Positions 16,027 through 28,600 of a stretch of 64,000 nucleotides of DNA are shown here, piece by piece. Under the pieces are notes generated by a model, which did no database searches, was not told the origin of the DNA, and saw only the letters and a list, made by a program, of their open reading frames with translations. This DNA comes from an uncultured Clostridia bacterium (GTDB taxonomy: Bacteria > Bacillota > Clostridia > UMGS1810): NCBI GenBank assembly GCA_934500875.1, contig CAKSTL010000009.1, positions 54,358 to 118,357 of the forward strand, written 5' to 3'. The translations under genes and the position numbers were made by a program. Positions within the stretch are counted from its first letter, which is position 1. Every line of letters starts with the position of its first letter.

Positions 16027-19000
16027 TTAAAACATATCGGAAAATCTTGTAAATACCGCTGCCGCCTCGGCACGTGTTGCAGGGTCGAGCGGATTAAGCG
16101 TCGTTTCGGATTTCCCTACGATAAGTCCGCATCCTGCGGTGTACTGCATTGCCGAAACCGCATATTCGGAAATATCGTTAAAATCGGTGTAGGAGAGAAT
16201 GTTTGTGTTCTCGCCGGCAGATGTGTCAAGTCCTCTGTATTTTGCGTACCTGAAAAGTATTGCCGCCATCTGCTCTCTTGTAATGTTTTCATCCGGTGCA
16301 AATTCCGTGTCGGATACGCCCATTACAATGCCGTTTTTAACCGCCCACGCAACTGCGTTTTCGTAATATGCGCCCTTTGCAACATCATCAAATTTGTTCT
16401 CGCCCTCTTGTTTTTTGCCGTCAATTCTGTGAAGAATTGTTACAAACATTGCCCTTGTAAGCGTTGTTTCGGGCTCAAATCTGGTATCCGAGGTACCGAG
16501 CATAAATTCGTTTTCAAATGCGCTCTTTACATAAGGATAGAACCAGTCGGACTCTATTACGTCGGTAAACGGAAGGTCTGATTTTTCAGCGAATATAACC
16601 TGAACTTCGGTGTCGCACGTAACAGAGGCAATGGTGTATATTTCGTTTCGTCCGACGGATTTTCCGTTTATGAGCATATCGGCAACGGTGTATCCGTCAT
16701 CGGGAATTGCGGTTATCGTTACACTGTTTTTGCTGTATACCCTGCTTTGCGAAAGCTCAACTTTGCCGTGTTCGGTCGGCACAACGGTGATGTTGTATTT
16801 TTTTGCCGAACCGTCGCCGCCCGAGCCGCCGGAGCCTCGTTTAAATGCCGAAATTGCCTGTGTGAGCGAGTTAACACCCTTTGTAAAGTCGTCTTCCGTG
16901 GACGAAGGATTGTTCAAAATACCCGTTGCACTGTCGATAGCGTCCGAAAGTGCGTCCTTCTTTTCCTGCGAAGCGTCGGGTGTGTTTTCAATAAGCTTTT
17001 TCGCCTCGTCAATTTTTTCTGCAAGGTCTGATTTTGAATTGTTTCCTATATTAATAATAACATAATCCGAAAGTCCTTCTGAACGGACTGCGTTTTCGTT
17101 TTCGGCGCTTGCGGTTACAAGTTTAGCCTTAACAGCCGTTTCGCAGGGCATAAGGGCGTATACTTCGCCGTCCTTTAATTCAACTGCGCCTTTTTCATAC
17201 AAAACGCTCCAGTCGATAAGGTCGGAGGCAATTGCAAAGCTGTTTGCGCCCGAAACCGCCGCCGCAGTAAGGTTAACCTTCTGACCGTTTTTGATGTTTA
17301 TCTTCTTTACGCCGTTTGAGTCGGGGCTGATTTTGTTTCCGTCAGCATAAAGCTCTATCGAGTCAAACGAGAAAGCGCCTTTGCGTATTGCGTAAACCGT
17401 CATCTGCGAAACGTTGCCCGCCTTGTCTGCGGCTGTAATAAGATGCGATTTGAACAATTCGTCTTTTCCGAGGGTTTTCTCAATTTCAAAGCTTCCGTTT
17501 GAAGCAAAAGTCATACCTTCGCTGTTTTCGTCAATATTTGTGCCGTCAAGCGTAATTTTTGCCGATTTTTCGGTAATTCCCTTGATGACATACTTGCCGT
17601 CTTTGTCGGCAAAAACTGTGTTTGCTCCGAAAACAACCGTTATGTCGCCGTCGCTTGTTTTTCTGTCAACACTGTTTTGCGCAAGCGATAAAACAGGCGC
17701 CGAAGTGTCAACCGTAAAGCCGAAATACGCATTTTCAACATCTGTGATTTCGTTTCCTTTTATGTGGTCTTTCTGACGGTTGTATGCCGTAAAGTTAACC
17801 ACATAATCGCCGTCCTCAAGGTCATCCAGAACAAACTTCCAGTTCTTTTTGAAGTACGAGAAATTCTCATCCTTCGGGTTGGGGTCAACGCCGAACGCAT
17901 AAACCTTGCTGCCGTTTAAATCAAGCTCTGCAAATACGTCGTCCTCAAAGGTGTATTCGATAACAACATCTTTAACGTTGGTGTTAATCTCCTCGCCCGA
18001 GGTGTTGAAGTTTACCTTAACCTCTTTAAGCTTCGGTATGTTCGCCGCAGGATGGATGTAAGGGTAGGGGTCGGAGGTTGACGCAACGGTTTCTGTGCCG
18101 TAGTAGTAATGCGTCTTGTATTCTTCGCCCGATTTTTTGTATTCTTCCTTAAGCGTTTTTATGTTAACGTGATAAGCCTTGCCCTCTTCAAGAGAAGCCT
18201 CTTTGCCGAATACAAAATTTTTGCCCTTTTCAAACTGACCGATATTGTTTTCAAGCACCGTTCCGTCCTCTGCAACAATTTCGGCAAGATAGTGCGTGTA
18301 ATCAGCGTCGGCAGGGTCGGTAACGCTTACAAAAATTTCGCCGTTTCCGCCGTATGCAATCTTAACGCCGTCAACCTTCTTGGGAAGGTTTCTGTTTTTA
18401 AACTTAAAGCCTGTTTTGCTTATTGCAAGGCTTATTCCTTCGGTTGTGGCAAGCGTTGTGACCGCATAGTAGCTTTCATCACCCACGGTGTCGGGAAGCG
18501 AGTCGGGCAAAGTTACACTTTCGGTTGCCGAACCCGAATTTAACACAACATTTTCTTTGTGAAGAATGTTTGTTCCCAGAACATCACCTGTGTTTTTGCT
18601 TGTTTTAATCTTTTTAAGAATGTCTTTGTCCTTGGTAAGATAAACGTCAATTGTTCCTGTTTTGCTGCCGTCTGCGCCGTTTATATTCCAGCCGGCGGTA
18701 ACACTCTGGGTTTTTGATGAAGCGTCGGAAGCATTGAGCGTGATTGTTGTACCGTTTTCGTCAAGCTCTGCAATTTCGTCAACGCCGTTCATCTTAAAGG
18801 TTTCAATTTCAAATCCTGCGTTGCCATCATAGGTCACTTTCCAGTCGTCGTCCATAATAAGTGTGCTGTTTGTAACCGTGATGTAAATAAAGTTTCCGTC
18901 CTCGCGGCTCTGCAAAAGCATATTGCCGTTTCCGTTTCCGTCGTCGGGAATAAGCTCGATTTTATTACCCTTTGGATTGGTAAGCGTGATATTGTCCGCC

Positions 19001-22000
19001 GTCGGAGTTCCGTTTCCTGTATACGGAATTTCTATAAGCAGCGCATTTTGTCCCGCCGCATTCTTAACATTAACCGTTGTTTCCTTAAATCCCGTTCCGC
19101 TGTTTGCCGAAGAAACAGTCATAGACGGCAAAGCGTGAATGTTTGTGCCGTAGTATGCCGTAACGTCGTTCGCACTTGCAATCGACGCAAGAGCAGCGCC
19201 TTCAATGCCGTTGCGGCTGGGAGGACTGAGGTCAATATTTTTACCGAACGATACATTTTCGCCCCAGTAATAAATAACGCCGAAACGTATGCCTATAATT
19301 TTGATGTTTGCACCGATAAATTCGTGCGATACCGCCGCCTCAACGCCGGCAAGCTCTTTTCCGCCGACAATCGGAATACTGTCGGGTATGCAAATACTTG
19401 CAAAAATGTATCCGTAGAAGTAGTTATCCGCAATTGTAACGGTGATACCGCCTGTTATAAGTCCGTCAATAATGCTTGCGTTGCCGTAAAGGTTAAGCTC
19501 CCACGGTTCAACCCACCGTGCGCTTATGCCTGCCTTGACGTCTATAAGCTTTTCAAGACCCTTTGCCTTAAGCTTCATATCACCCGTCAGCGACATTCCT
19601 TCAAGGCTTATTTTCGCATTGAAATCGCCCGCCAGCACGCCGATAGCCTCAAGACGTGTGAACAAAAGCAGCGTTATCGGCGGAAGTTTGTCAAATTCGC
19701 CGCCTATTGTGTCCGCAAGTTCGTTTATGCCGCCGCCGAGGCCTGCTATAAAGAGAACGGGCGGCGCAACGGGAATTTTAAGTCCGTCACGAATGTAAAA
19801 TTCGATTTTGTCGGGAACGATAACGTCTTTGTTCTTAACGTTAACCTGCTTGAAGGCAAGCACGCCTTCGCACTCGATTATTTTGATGTTAAGACCTGCG
19901 TTTATTTCGTATTCGTTTTTAATGGTGTTGATTTTCACACTTGCGTAAATTCCCGGAGCGTTTGCTACAAGCGAGCCCAAAACGTCTTTGGGGAGCGCAA
20001 GAGAAAACGTTGCGTCAATGCCGATAAAGCCTGTGTCGTCAACCTTTACGTAGCCGTCCTCAACTTTGCCCTTTTCGCCGAAAAGAACGTTGTCTACCTC
20101 GGCGGAGAGCTGACCCTCCGAAAGTTTTGTATCCTTTTGGATTTTATCGCCCGAAGAGGTTCTTCTAGGCGGATTTTCGTCAAACATAGTTGTCATATCG
20201 CCCGAAATATCCTCTTGATCGGCAGTAAGGCTTTCGTCAAAAAGATTGTTAAGCTCTTCGCTTATATCCTCCTGGTCGGCAGTAAGGTCGGGTTGTTCCT
20301 TCTTATCCTTCGCCTTTATGGGAAGGCTTATGCTTCCGCCGAAGCCTATTCCGTATGTAACCATACCGTCCGAATTGTCATACCACTCGGAGCTTAATAC
20401 GCCGTATTTCAAATCAACCGCAAAACCGCCGAGCGACTGAATCATGGTTGCCGCACCGTCAAGCGAAAGGTTGAGCGAGCGTATTGTTACGTTTTCACCC
20501 AGAGCATCCGACAGTCTTTCCTCGTCAAGAGTGTAGGCAATGCCCTTTGCCGCCGAAATGCTCCACTTGCTTCGCCACACGTTTATTGAGTTTATAACCT
20601 TTAAAAGTCCGTCGCCCTCAACTTTGTACGTATCGCCGCTTTTGTAGATTTTAAGCGGCTTGTCGCCCTCGTAGGAGAGCATATTGTTAATTATAATGTC
20701 GCCCGACTGATAATCTGCCTGCCAGAATATTTCGTTCGTTGCCGGGTCTTTCGACTCACGAAGGTTTGCACGGATTGTAAGAAGAATTTCGTGCTCTTTG
20801 ATTGCTTCTTCGTCCTTGCCGAAATTGTATTTGATGTTTTCGCCGTTAAGCTTTCCTTTTGACGAAATTTCACCTTTGTAGAATTTTAAAAATTCGCTTT
20901 CGCTGCGGAAGGTGAAAAAGTCGTAGTTGCCTGCCGCAGAGTCCTTCGTCGTGCGGACAAGCGCCGCCATGCCGTAGGATTTTAACTGATATTTTTTATC
21001 TGCCGATACCTGAAGGGTTTTTTCACAGGTAATCGAGCTGCATTTTAAGTTTTCTCTCAGACGTGTATCGTTTATGTCAAATACAATTTTGTATTTGCCC
21101 ACTGCAAGCGTTTTGTCCGTTGTAAATGTCAGAGTGTCGCACGATTCGTCCAGAAATGCAATGTTGTTTTTGCTGATTTCTTCGCTTTCGCCTGTTGTTT
21201 CGTGAACAAGTTTTAGCTTTACATCAGCGTCGCTTGCCAAAAATGCCTCCAAAGGCTTCATTTTTCCCGAAATTGTAATTGCCTTTTCGCCGTCGGTATA
21301 GACGATTTCGGGGTCTATTTTGTTAAGCTGAATTTGCGAAACCTCGCCTGTCGCAGGAAGAATAATGCTCTTTTGCGCAGCTGTTTCAAAATCCTGCTCA
21401 GTGCCGTCGGCAAGTATCCTTGTTCCGCTTACCGAAACATAAATCGTTCCTGCCGTAAGGTCGTCCTGCGGCTGCGCCTCAAGGGTATAATTCAGAGTCT
21501 TTGTGGTTTTTTCAAGCTGAACGTATTCATTTTTTTCAGGGTCGCCGTCAACCCTTTTAAGCTTCTTTCCGTCAAGCGTAAGGTTAACTACAGCCTTGCT
21601 TAATTCGGAGGCATTGTCAACGGTGTTGTCAATGTTTACGGTAACGTTGATTCTGCCGCCGTTCGCATATGATTTTTTATCCGCCGAAAGTTCAACGCGC
21701 TCTGCCGAAATGTCAATTCCCATTTCGGAATCCGCCGTGTTTGTAAATTCGCCCACACCGTACAAAAGCTCTCCGGTAAAGCTTTCGCCGGTTTTAAGAG
21801 TGTTGTTTTCCCAATATATTGCCGCCGCACTGTCCGGCTCACGGTAATTGTTTGAGTAGTTTGAAAAATCGCAGTTTTCATCCGGCGTGTAATCGTAGCG
21901 CACGTTTGCAAGATTAGCCCAGTGCCCCAATATAACCTTGTCGGGTTTTTCGCCGCCGCTCCAGCCCTGCGCCTTCATAAGAATGTAAGATAAGCGGGAG

Positions 22001-22656
22001 GGATTTGTAACCGAATCGAGGCATCTTATCTGATACGGAAGTCCGCTTACGCTGTTCGGATATTCCGTTTCGGTAAATGTAGGCTGCACCTGTTTGTCAA
22101 TTACAAAATACGGTGCGTCAATCCTGTTTCCTAGAGCGGTGTCGAGAAGAAGTCTTATGCTTACATCACGGTCATCGTTTTGGGTATTTTCAACCTTGAA
22201 CGCAAGACCGACGTTTCCTGTGGTGGCGCTGTTTGCGTTTTTGTCGAGCGCCGCAGTAAGAGTTATTGTCACACCCTTTATCGTCCACGGAATTTCTATA
22301 AGATTTCCGAATTCGTCAACCCTTATTGTGCCAAACTGAGAGTCAACGCCGAAAAATCCGTAATCTTTTCCGAAAATATAGTCGTCGCCGTCAAGGCGCA
22401 CCGTAATAAACGACGTTCCGTTGCTGCGCTCTTTATCCTCAGCATATAAAAGAGGAATGTTGTCGTCAAGCACCTTTTTCGGATTTCCTTCGGCGGTTTC
22501 AATTGAGAAACCGCCCGTCTTTTTGTTAAAGCTGAAATTTAAGTGTCTGTTTGAAATGCGGTATTCGTCATCATCCGCAAGCGCAAACATAGGAAACACC
22601 GAAACAACAAGTGCAAGTATCAGAATAAATGATAAGGCTTTTTTTAATATGTTCAT
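16027..22656 (-). CDS. Giant SLH-anchored secreted protein (2209 aa)
   Basis: A 2209-residue exported protein. Residues 1-27 form a signal peptide (KKAL, a hydrophobic core, cleavage after FALA). The N-terminal third is beta-rich with Ig-like spacing. At roughly 800-850 lies an acidic linker with a duplicated 19-residue unit starting LTADQEDIS. The segment of about 880-1140 is dominated by alternating hydrophobic/polar strands. More Ig-like domains follow (one bears VDTSAPVLSL), then a FIVAR-like helical segment (about 1870-1935), a glycine/serine linker, an InlB-type B-repeat (about 1948-2025) and three SLH domains (about 2026-2209) that bind secondary cell-wall polymer. No catalytic motif is recognised. 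It starts 20 bases after the 2396-residue gene, so the two are co-transcribed. Role: surface structure or adhesion (inference). Confidence 0.85.
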   Translation of the reverse strand: MNILKKALSFILILALVVSVFPMFALADDDEYRISNRHLNFSFNKKTGGFSIETAEGNPKKVLDDNIPLLYAEDKERSNGTSFITVRLDGDDYIFGKDYGFFGVDSQFGTIRVDEFGNLIEIPWTIKGVTITLTAALDKNANSATTGNVGLAFKVENTQNDDRDVSIRLLLDTALGNRIDAPYFVIDKQVQPTFTETEYPNSVSGLPYQIRCLDSVTNPSRLSYILMKAQGWSGGEKPDKVILGHWANLANVRYDYTPDENCDFSNYSNNYREPDSAAAIYWENNTLKTGESFTGELLYGVGEFTNTADSEMGIDISAERVELSADKKSYANGGRINVTVNIDNTVDNASELSKAVVNLTLDGKKLKRVDGDPEKNEYVQLEKTTKTLNYTLEAQPQDDLTAGTIYVSVSGTRILADGTEQDFETAAQKSIILPATGEVSQIQLNKIDPEIVYTDGEKAITISGKMKPLEAFLASDADVKLKLVHETTGESEEISKNNIAFLDESCDTLTFTTDKTLAVGKYKIVFDINDTRLRENLKCSSITCEKTLQVSADKKYQLKSYGMAALVRTTKDSAAGNYDFFTFRSESEFLKFYKGEISSKGKLNGENIKYNFGKDEEAIKEHEILLTIRANLRESKDPATNEIFWQADYQSGDIIINNMLSYEGDKPLKIYKSGDTYKVEGDGLLKVINSINVWRSKWSISAAKGIAYTLDEERLSDALGENVTIRSLNLSLDGAATMIQSLGGFAVDLKYGVLSSEWYDNSDGMVTYGIGFGGSISLPIKAKDKKEQPDLTADQEDISEELNNLFDESLTADQEDISGDMTTMFDENPPRRTSSGDKIQKDTKLSEGQLSAEVDNVLFGEKGKVEDGYVKVDDTGFIGIDATFSLALPKDVLGSLVANAPGIYASVKINTIKNEYEINAGLNIKIIECEGVLAFKQVNVKNKDVIVPDKIEFYIRDGLKIPVAPPVLFIAGLGGGINELADTIGGEFDKLPPITLLLFTRLEAIGVLAGDFNAKISLEGMSLTGDMKLKAKGLEKLIDVKAGISARWVEPWELNLYGNASIIDGLITGGITVTIADNYFYGYIFASICIPDSIPIVGGKELAGVEAAVSHEFIGANIKIIGIRFGVIYYWGENVSFGKNIDLSPPSRNGIEGAALASIASANDVTAYYGTNIHALPSMTVSSANSGTGFKETTVNVKNAAGQNALLIEIPYTGNGTPTADNITLTNPKGNKIELIPDDGNGNGNMLLQSREDGNFIYITVTNSTLIMDDDWKVTYDGNAGFEIETFKMNGVDEIAELDENGTTITLNASDASSKTQSVTAGWNINGADGSKTGTIDVYLTKDKDILKKIKTSKNTGDVLGTNILHKENVVLNSGSATESVTLPDSLPDTVGDESYYAVTTLATTEGISLAISKTGFKFKNRNLPKKVDGVKIAYGGNGEIFVSVTDPADADYTHYLAEIVAEDGTVLENNIGQFEKGKNFVFGKEASLEEGKAYHVNIKTLKEEYKKSGEEYKTHYYYGTETVASTSDPYPYIHPAANIPKLKEVKVNFNTSGEEINTNVKDVVIEYTFEDDVFAELDLNGSKVYAFGVDPNPKDENFSYFKKNWKFVLDDLEDGDYVVNFTAYNRQKDHIKGNEITDVENAYFGFTVDTSAPVLSLAQNSVDRKTSDGDITVVFGANTVFADKDGKYVIKGITEKSAKITLDGTNIDENSEGMTFASNGSFEIEKTLGKDELFKSHLITAADKAGNVSQMTVYAIRKGAFSFDSIELYADGNKISPDSNGVKKINIKNGQKVNLTAAAVSGANSFAIASDLIDWSVLYEKGAVELKDGEVYALMPCETAVKAKLVTASAENENAVRSEGLSDYVIINIGNNSKSDLAEKIDEAKKLIENTPDASQEKKDALSDAIDSATGILNNPSSTEDDFTKGVNSLTQAISAFKRGSGGSGGDGSAKKYNITVVPTEHGKVELSQSRVYSKNSVTITAIPDDGYTVADMLINGKSVGRNEIYTIASVTCDTEVQVIFAEKSDLPFTDVIESDWFYPYVKSAFENEFMLGTSDTRFEPETTLTRAMFVTILHRIDGKKQEGENKFDDVAKGAYYENAVAWAVKNGIVMGVSDTEFAPDENITREQMAAILFRYAKYRGLDTSAGENTNILSYTDFNDISEYAVSAMQYTAGCGLIVGKSETTLNPLDPATRAEAAAVFTRFSDMF

Positions 22657-22675
22657 TCTTTTTCATTCCCCCTTT

Positions 22676-25600
22676 TTAATTGCAAAGGTATACGCAAAGC
22701 GTAAAGTAATCTCTCTTGTCGGTCTGAACATAGAAGGTGTACCAGCCCTCCGAAAGATTTGAAACCTCAAAATCGCCGTCTGCGTTTTTAGTTACCATTG
22801 TTCCGATTTTTTTCATCTGACCCATTGTTTTTATGCCTTTTTCATACCTTACATATGCAGTTCCCGCAAAGTTTGCGAGAGAAACCTTTATGCTGTCGCC
22901 GCTTGTTTCAATGCGTCCCGCAAAATCGGGCAGAGCGCCGTTTACAAGAGCGATTGTGTCATTCCTGCCAACAAGGCGGATTGAGCGTTTCACCTCGGTT
23001 TTGTTGCCTGCGGAATCAAATACCGTGTAAGTTACCGTGTAAGGCTTTGATGCGTCAAATTTGTTAAGGCTTAAATTGTTCGGGTTAAAATTGTTGTCAT
23101 AGGTAACCTTAACCTTTTCGGTAAGATCTGCCTTTCTGCCGTTGAATACGTCGTATGCCTTATATGCAGTGTATTTTCCGTCTTTTACGTATTCTATCAT
23201 ACTTATGTCGTATTCCGAATTCATTTTTGAATTTTCGTAGAACACCAGTTCGCTTCCGAGGTCGGTAAGGTCGATTACGGGAGCGGTTTTGTCAATAATT
23301 TCAATGTCAACGCCGTAGCTTGCGGTAAGACCGTTTTTCTTTTCGGTGTTGAAAATGAAAAGTCCGTTTTGGTCGTATACCTTCTCTTTAATCTTGCCGT
23401 AATCGTCGCTGCTGCCTGCAAGACGTGTGTCGTCATCCGTTTCAACCGTTACGGTAACGTCCTTGTTTGTAACGGGGTATGCGTCCTTTCCGTTTTCGTT
23501 TTCGGATGCCGTTGCACCTACAACGTATCCTGCCTTGCCCTCCTGAGGCACTCTTTCGCCGTTTGCCGGTTTTGTAATCCAGGTGTTTGTTAATTCGTCA
23601 AATTCGTCATATTCGTAGCTCCATTTTACGCTTGTGATTTTTGGAGCTTTTTTGTCCAAATCGGCGATTGTAACCGTAAGGAATGACGAAAGCCCTTCTT
23701 TGTCGTGAACTTTGAAAGTGTAGTTGCCGTTTTCGTAGAATACAAAGCTGTTTTTGTTGCCTTCTTCGTCCGCAACCGTTTTTGTCATACCGCCGTAAGT
23801 TACAAAGATATCCGATTCTTTTCTTGCCAAATCCATTTTGCTTGTAAGGTCGTCAATCTTGTTAAAGGTTACCGAAACAACCGACGGGTCGCTTACAGCG
23901 TCCGCAACACATTCAAGCTGCGGAGGAGTTTTGTCAATGTTTCCTACCGCAACGCTTTCGCTGCCCTTGTTGCCGTAATCGTCCTCAAAGAATACGCTTA
24001 AACTGCCCGATTTTGTAAATGTTATAACCGAAGTGTTGTAGTTTACGCTGTAGTCTGCCGAAGTGATTGTAGCTACAGGCTCAACATTCACAATTCTTAC
24101 GTTGTGCCTGTTGAATGTAAGCGTTGCCGTTACGGGGCGTGATGTGTATTCTTTTGTGCTGTAGGCAACTTCTGCCTTAAGCTCGTCTTTGTTGATATTT
24201 TTAACATTGAAGCTTTTTACGGTTTTGTTTCTTGCGTTGTCAAAAAGCGTAATGCTGTATGTGCCGTTTTTCTCAATGTTTCCTCTGTAAACCCTGTATT
24301 TTGATTTAACGCCTTCTTTTGTCAGTTCATATTCGTCAATCATATCAATGTTTATGCTGTCTTTTCCGTCGGTAAGCGAAACTGTTCCTATTCCGCTCTT
24401 TTCGTCCGAAACGGTAATTTTAACCTCAACGTCCTTGTTTGTTTTTGCGGTTGTCGAAAGGCTGTAGTCTACAGTGCCGGGTATTGTGTCAAAGTTTTCA
24501 AGAACAGCCTGTGCGTCGTGAGTATAGCCATATTTGTCCTTAAGCTTGAAAGTAAACGAATTCTGATAACTTGACAAAAGTTTTTCGGCGCTTCGTGAGT
24601 TGTTTGAAACATAAAGCCCTCGCTGCACTCCTCTGCCATCGTTTATTTCAACCACCGCTTTTGCGTTTTTGTAGAATGTGTTTTCTTTGTCGGTAATTTC
24701 TTCCCAGTCGCCCGAAGCGTTTTCAAAGAAGTATTTTATGTTGTAGTCAATGCCTTCTTCAATCGGCATTTTGTAAATTAAGCCGACCGTTGAAAGCCCG
24801 CCTTCAGCACCGCCGTCGCCCTCGGGTCTGAAATGTATGTACGTCTGCTCCTTTGCGCCGAGAGTGTTTACAAACACACCTGCGTGCTTTATGGAATATG
24901 CGTCGGTAAAGGTATATGTAAGCATTTTTTCGGCATATATGTCGCCGTCGCCGAAATATTCAACCTTAACCGGCATTATTACCTGTACCGGAATTTGCGT
25001 TTCGGTTGCTTCATCCCATTCGTAATCGGTGAAAGGATGTTCGCTGCCGTCCCAGCTCCAGTATTCGGTGGGATTCCCGTTTTCGTCCGTCATGGGAACA
25101 GCCACTTCCTGTTCCTCGCCGTTTATGTCGGGAATGTAGAGAGCAATTATCTTGCCTATGCCCGATTCTTTATCCTGTGCACGGATTGTGAATGTAACGT
25201 TTCCGGGTGTGGGATGCGCAACAAGCTCGGGATAAAATTCTCCGCCGTAGTCAACCATCTCATAGGTTAAAACTTCGGGAGAAACCGACCATTCAACTAC
25301 CGGCGCATTGTTGTCAATGCCGCTTAAAACAACGCTCTTTTCCGCCACCTGACCGGGGTCTGTCGTGTCGGTTGCGTCTTTGTCAAATGCAAAAACGCTT
25401 ACAATACGCTCGGTAACGTCGGATACCTTGCGCATATAACCGCCGTCGTCCGATTCAATCTGATTAAGCGCATACACAAGCTTTGTATAACCCTTGATTT
25501 CGCCCTCGTCATAAGGATTGTTTTCGTCGGGCTGCCTTGAGTAGAACGCAAATTGCCTGGACGCATATTTCTGGAAGTAAAGACCGTTTGTGTATGTTGT

Positions 25601-28600
25601 GTCCGCATATTCGTCGTCCTTCGGCAAAAACAGTGTATTTCCGTCGCCGCCGTCCGCCTCAACTATAACAGACAACTGCTGCTCCGAAGTGTTTGCCGCA
25701 CATACCTCTTCGTTTTTAAGAAGGGTGTATGTATACGGAATACCCTCGCCCGTCCTTGAGTAAACGTTTGCCTTAATGCCGCTCGGCGAATTGAAATCAA
25801 CATCCTTTACATCAGCTGTAAGATGCTTTGTTCTTCCCAAATCATCAACCGTGTATAAGTCGTAAACCCTGTTGCTGTCTGCCGAGAAGGTATATTTGCC
25901 CGAATACGACAATGCATATAACTTGGCAAGCTCAAGATTTGCCGCTTCAATTTTCTGCGCTGTCGAAAGGCTGTTAAAATCTTCAATTCCGAGTGTGTTA
26001 TTTTTAACAATATCACTGTTTGCGTCAACTATTTTGTCCTGCGAAAGTGTGTAAACAGGCACATTGTAGGTTACTGACGCAACTGTTCTTGACGCAGTTT
26101 TTACAGGACTTACCGAAAGATTTGCCGTAAGCTCTGCGTCCTTTGCGGTGATGGGACTGTCGGTAAATATCTTGTCAACAGTGTTTCCGAGGCTGTCGGA
26201 CGCACGCACGCCCACATACCAGCTTCCGTCCGTTCCCGAAACCGAAACATTATATATAATGTTGTTTTCGCCTTCCCATTTACCTTCTTCAGCCCTCGAG
26301 CGCACAACCCTGTAGAGAATGTCCTCGGAAAGATTTTCCGTAAAGAATTCGTCGCTTATCGTGCTGCCCGAAAGTCTGTCGGTCGGTATAAACGCAAATT
26401 TCACACTGTTTGCGTCAGCGTCGTTTACCGTAACCGTTGCCGCAGCGTCAATTCTTTCTCCGCTTGTCTTTTCTGCAACGGTTATATCCGATACGGGTGC
26501 CTCGCTGTCAATGCCTGTTATAACAAGCTTAACGTTTACAGAATTGTTTGATGCGTCCGAAACGGTTATAACAGTATCGGTATTTTTAAGAACGGTAATG
26601 TCAAATTCTCCGTTTGAAAGTGCGCCGATTTTTACGTTTGCATCGCTGCACACCGCCTTTAAGGCAGAGTCAAGATTATCGCTTACATAAAGTTTTCCTT
26701 TGATGCTCTCTTTTGTGTGAATGTCGTTTATCGACAAGTGTGCCTCGGGCGCCGTGTTGTCAAAATAGAATATGATTTCGTCATTTTTAACGGTATTTAA
26801 ATCAATCTTCGATTCGTCTGCGCCGTCGGTGCAGATTGCAGTCTGAACAAACAGAGTGTTTGCGCCGTCAACCAATGCAATGTTGTTTTCATCCGCAACA
26901 AATTTTGCACTGAGAGTGTTCATACTTCCGAGCACTTTTCCGTTTGCGGCTTTCTTCCATTCGCCGAACTGACCCGAAACGGTGCTTATTCTGTAGTAAA
27001 CGCACTGATTTTCCGCATAAGAAGCGTTTGCAAAATCTTCTGTTATGTCAAAGCTTAATTTTATGTTTTCGTCCGAAATAAGCGATTTTCCGTTGTGCAA
27101 TATGCTGCTTGCCACGTCAACCGTGCCGGTGGGTGCGCTGTTTTTTATAAAGAAGGGTTTTGAAATTTCGGTTGCCGAAAGTCCGTTTGCGTCGGTTGCC
27201 GTAACCTTCAGAGCATATGCGCCGGCGGGAACGTCACACACATTTATGTTCTGCGAAACTATACCGTTTGAAACACCGAGCGAAAACTCTTCCATTCCGT
27301 CAATGTTTTTTCCGTCGGGTGTTACAAGTCTTGCAGATGCCGAATAAACGTCCGACAAATCCGTTGCGTAAACCGATACCGTCTGCGTGGATTTAAAGCT
27401 TTCTGTTGACGGGGTAAGGTTTATCACGGGGCCTTCGTTGTCAAAAACATAATTTAACGGAACATAAACTATGTTTGTGTTTGAGGGAGGAGTAATTTTG
27501 AACTCAAGCGTATATGTACCGTTAAGATTTTTTGTTCTTTCATCCTTTGAGGTGTCAATGCATCCGTTGTAAACCTCATATGAGGTAATAAAGTTTTCCT
27601 TCATTTTGCCGGTAGCTTCATCTTTAATGTAGTTTTTCCAGAGGTATTCAATTTTGTTGTTATTGTTTGATGTAATGTATATATTATATGAAGATTTCGG
27701 CTTTTCGGGATTTTTCGGAGTAACGTCATATGTCGTGTCCTCGTTGTTTATGTTGATGCTCTTTGAGGAAACATCCGTTTTGTTGCCCGCCTCGTCAACG
27801 GCAAAGTAAACAAGGTAGCCTATAAAGCTGTCGCCTTTTTCAACGTCAAGATATGCCGCTGCGGTTTTGCCGTTTTCGGTATCCTTCTGCTCAATATATG
27901 CCCATTTGTCAAGCGTTGTGTCCATTTCGCCGCTTGTGTGGCTTCCCGAGTTGTCATATGCGGGAATATCGGTAATGTGTTTTTTTGTAAACATATAATA
28001 AAGTCTGCCCGTTCCCGAAGCGTCGGAAATTTTTACATCATATACATTGCCTTTTTTGCCGTCTGTCTTGGGGTTAACCTTTTCGGAAACCGTAACAACG
28101 GGCGCTTTGTTGTCAAGCTTTATGCCCTTGTAAACGGTCTGAAGCATATTGCCCGCATAATCGTAACCCGAAAGAATAAGGTCAAATTCGCCCTCAAGTT
28201 TGTCACGCAGCGCAAGGGTAATCTTTGTGTCAAAACCTTTAAGCGCAGGAACTTTCTGCAAACTCGACGCCGCACCTTTGTTTTGCTCGGTATAGTTATA
28301 TTTGTAAATTGCCGGGGCGCTTGTGCCGTTTGTAAGGTTCATATATAAAAAGCCCTGCTGACGGCCGTTTGCGGCAGTATAATAAATATCCTCGCTCGGC
28401 ACAGAGGAGAGCGTAACCGTTTTGTTCCATTTGTTCAAATCGGTTCCGTTCGCCGCAGAAATTGCAACCGTCGGATTTTTTGAATCCAGCTTGTGGGTTG
28501 ACATAAAATAGCCTGATTGTGTGGGACGGTTTGAAAAACCGCTTCGGTTGTAGTTTTCATCCCAAAGCTTCAGCTCAACTTCCAGGTCGGAATACATATT

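Noticed and set aside
19048..20397. Long open frame (449 codons) on the plus strand
   Set aside because: It lies wholly opposite the SLH protein gene, has no ribosome site, and its translation is Cys/Arg/Asn-rich without any recognisable fold; it is the antisense of strongly coding sequence.
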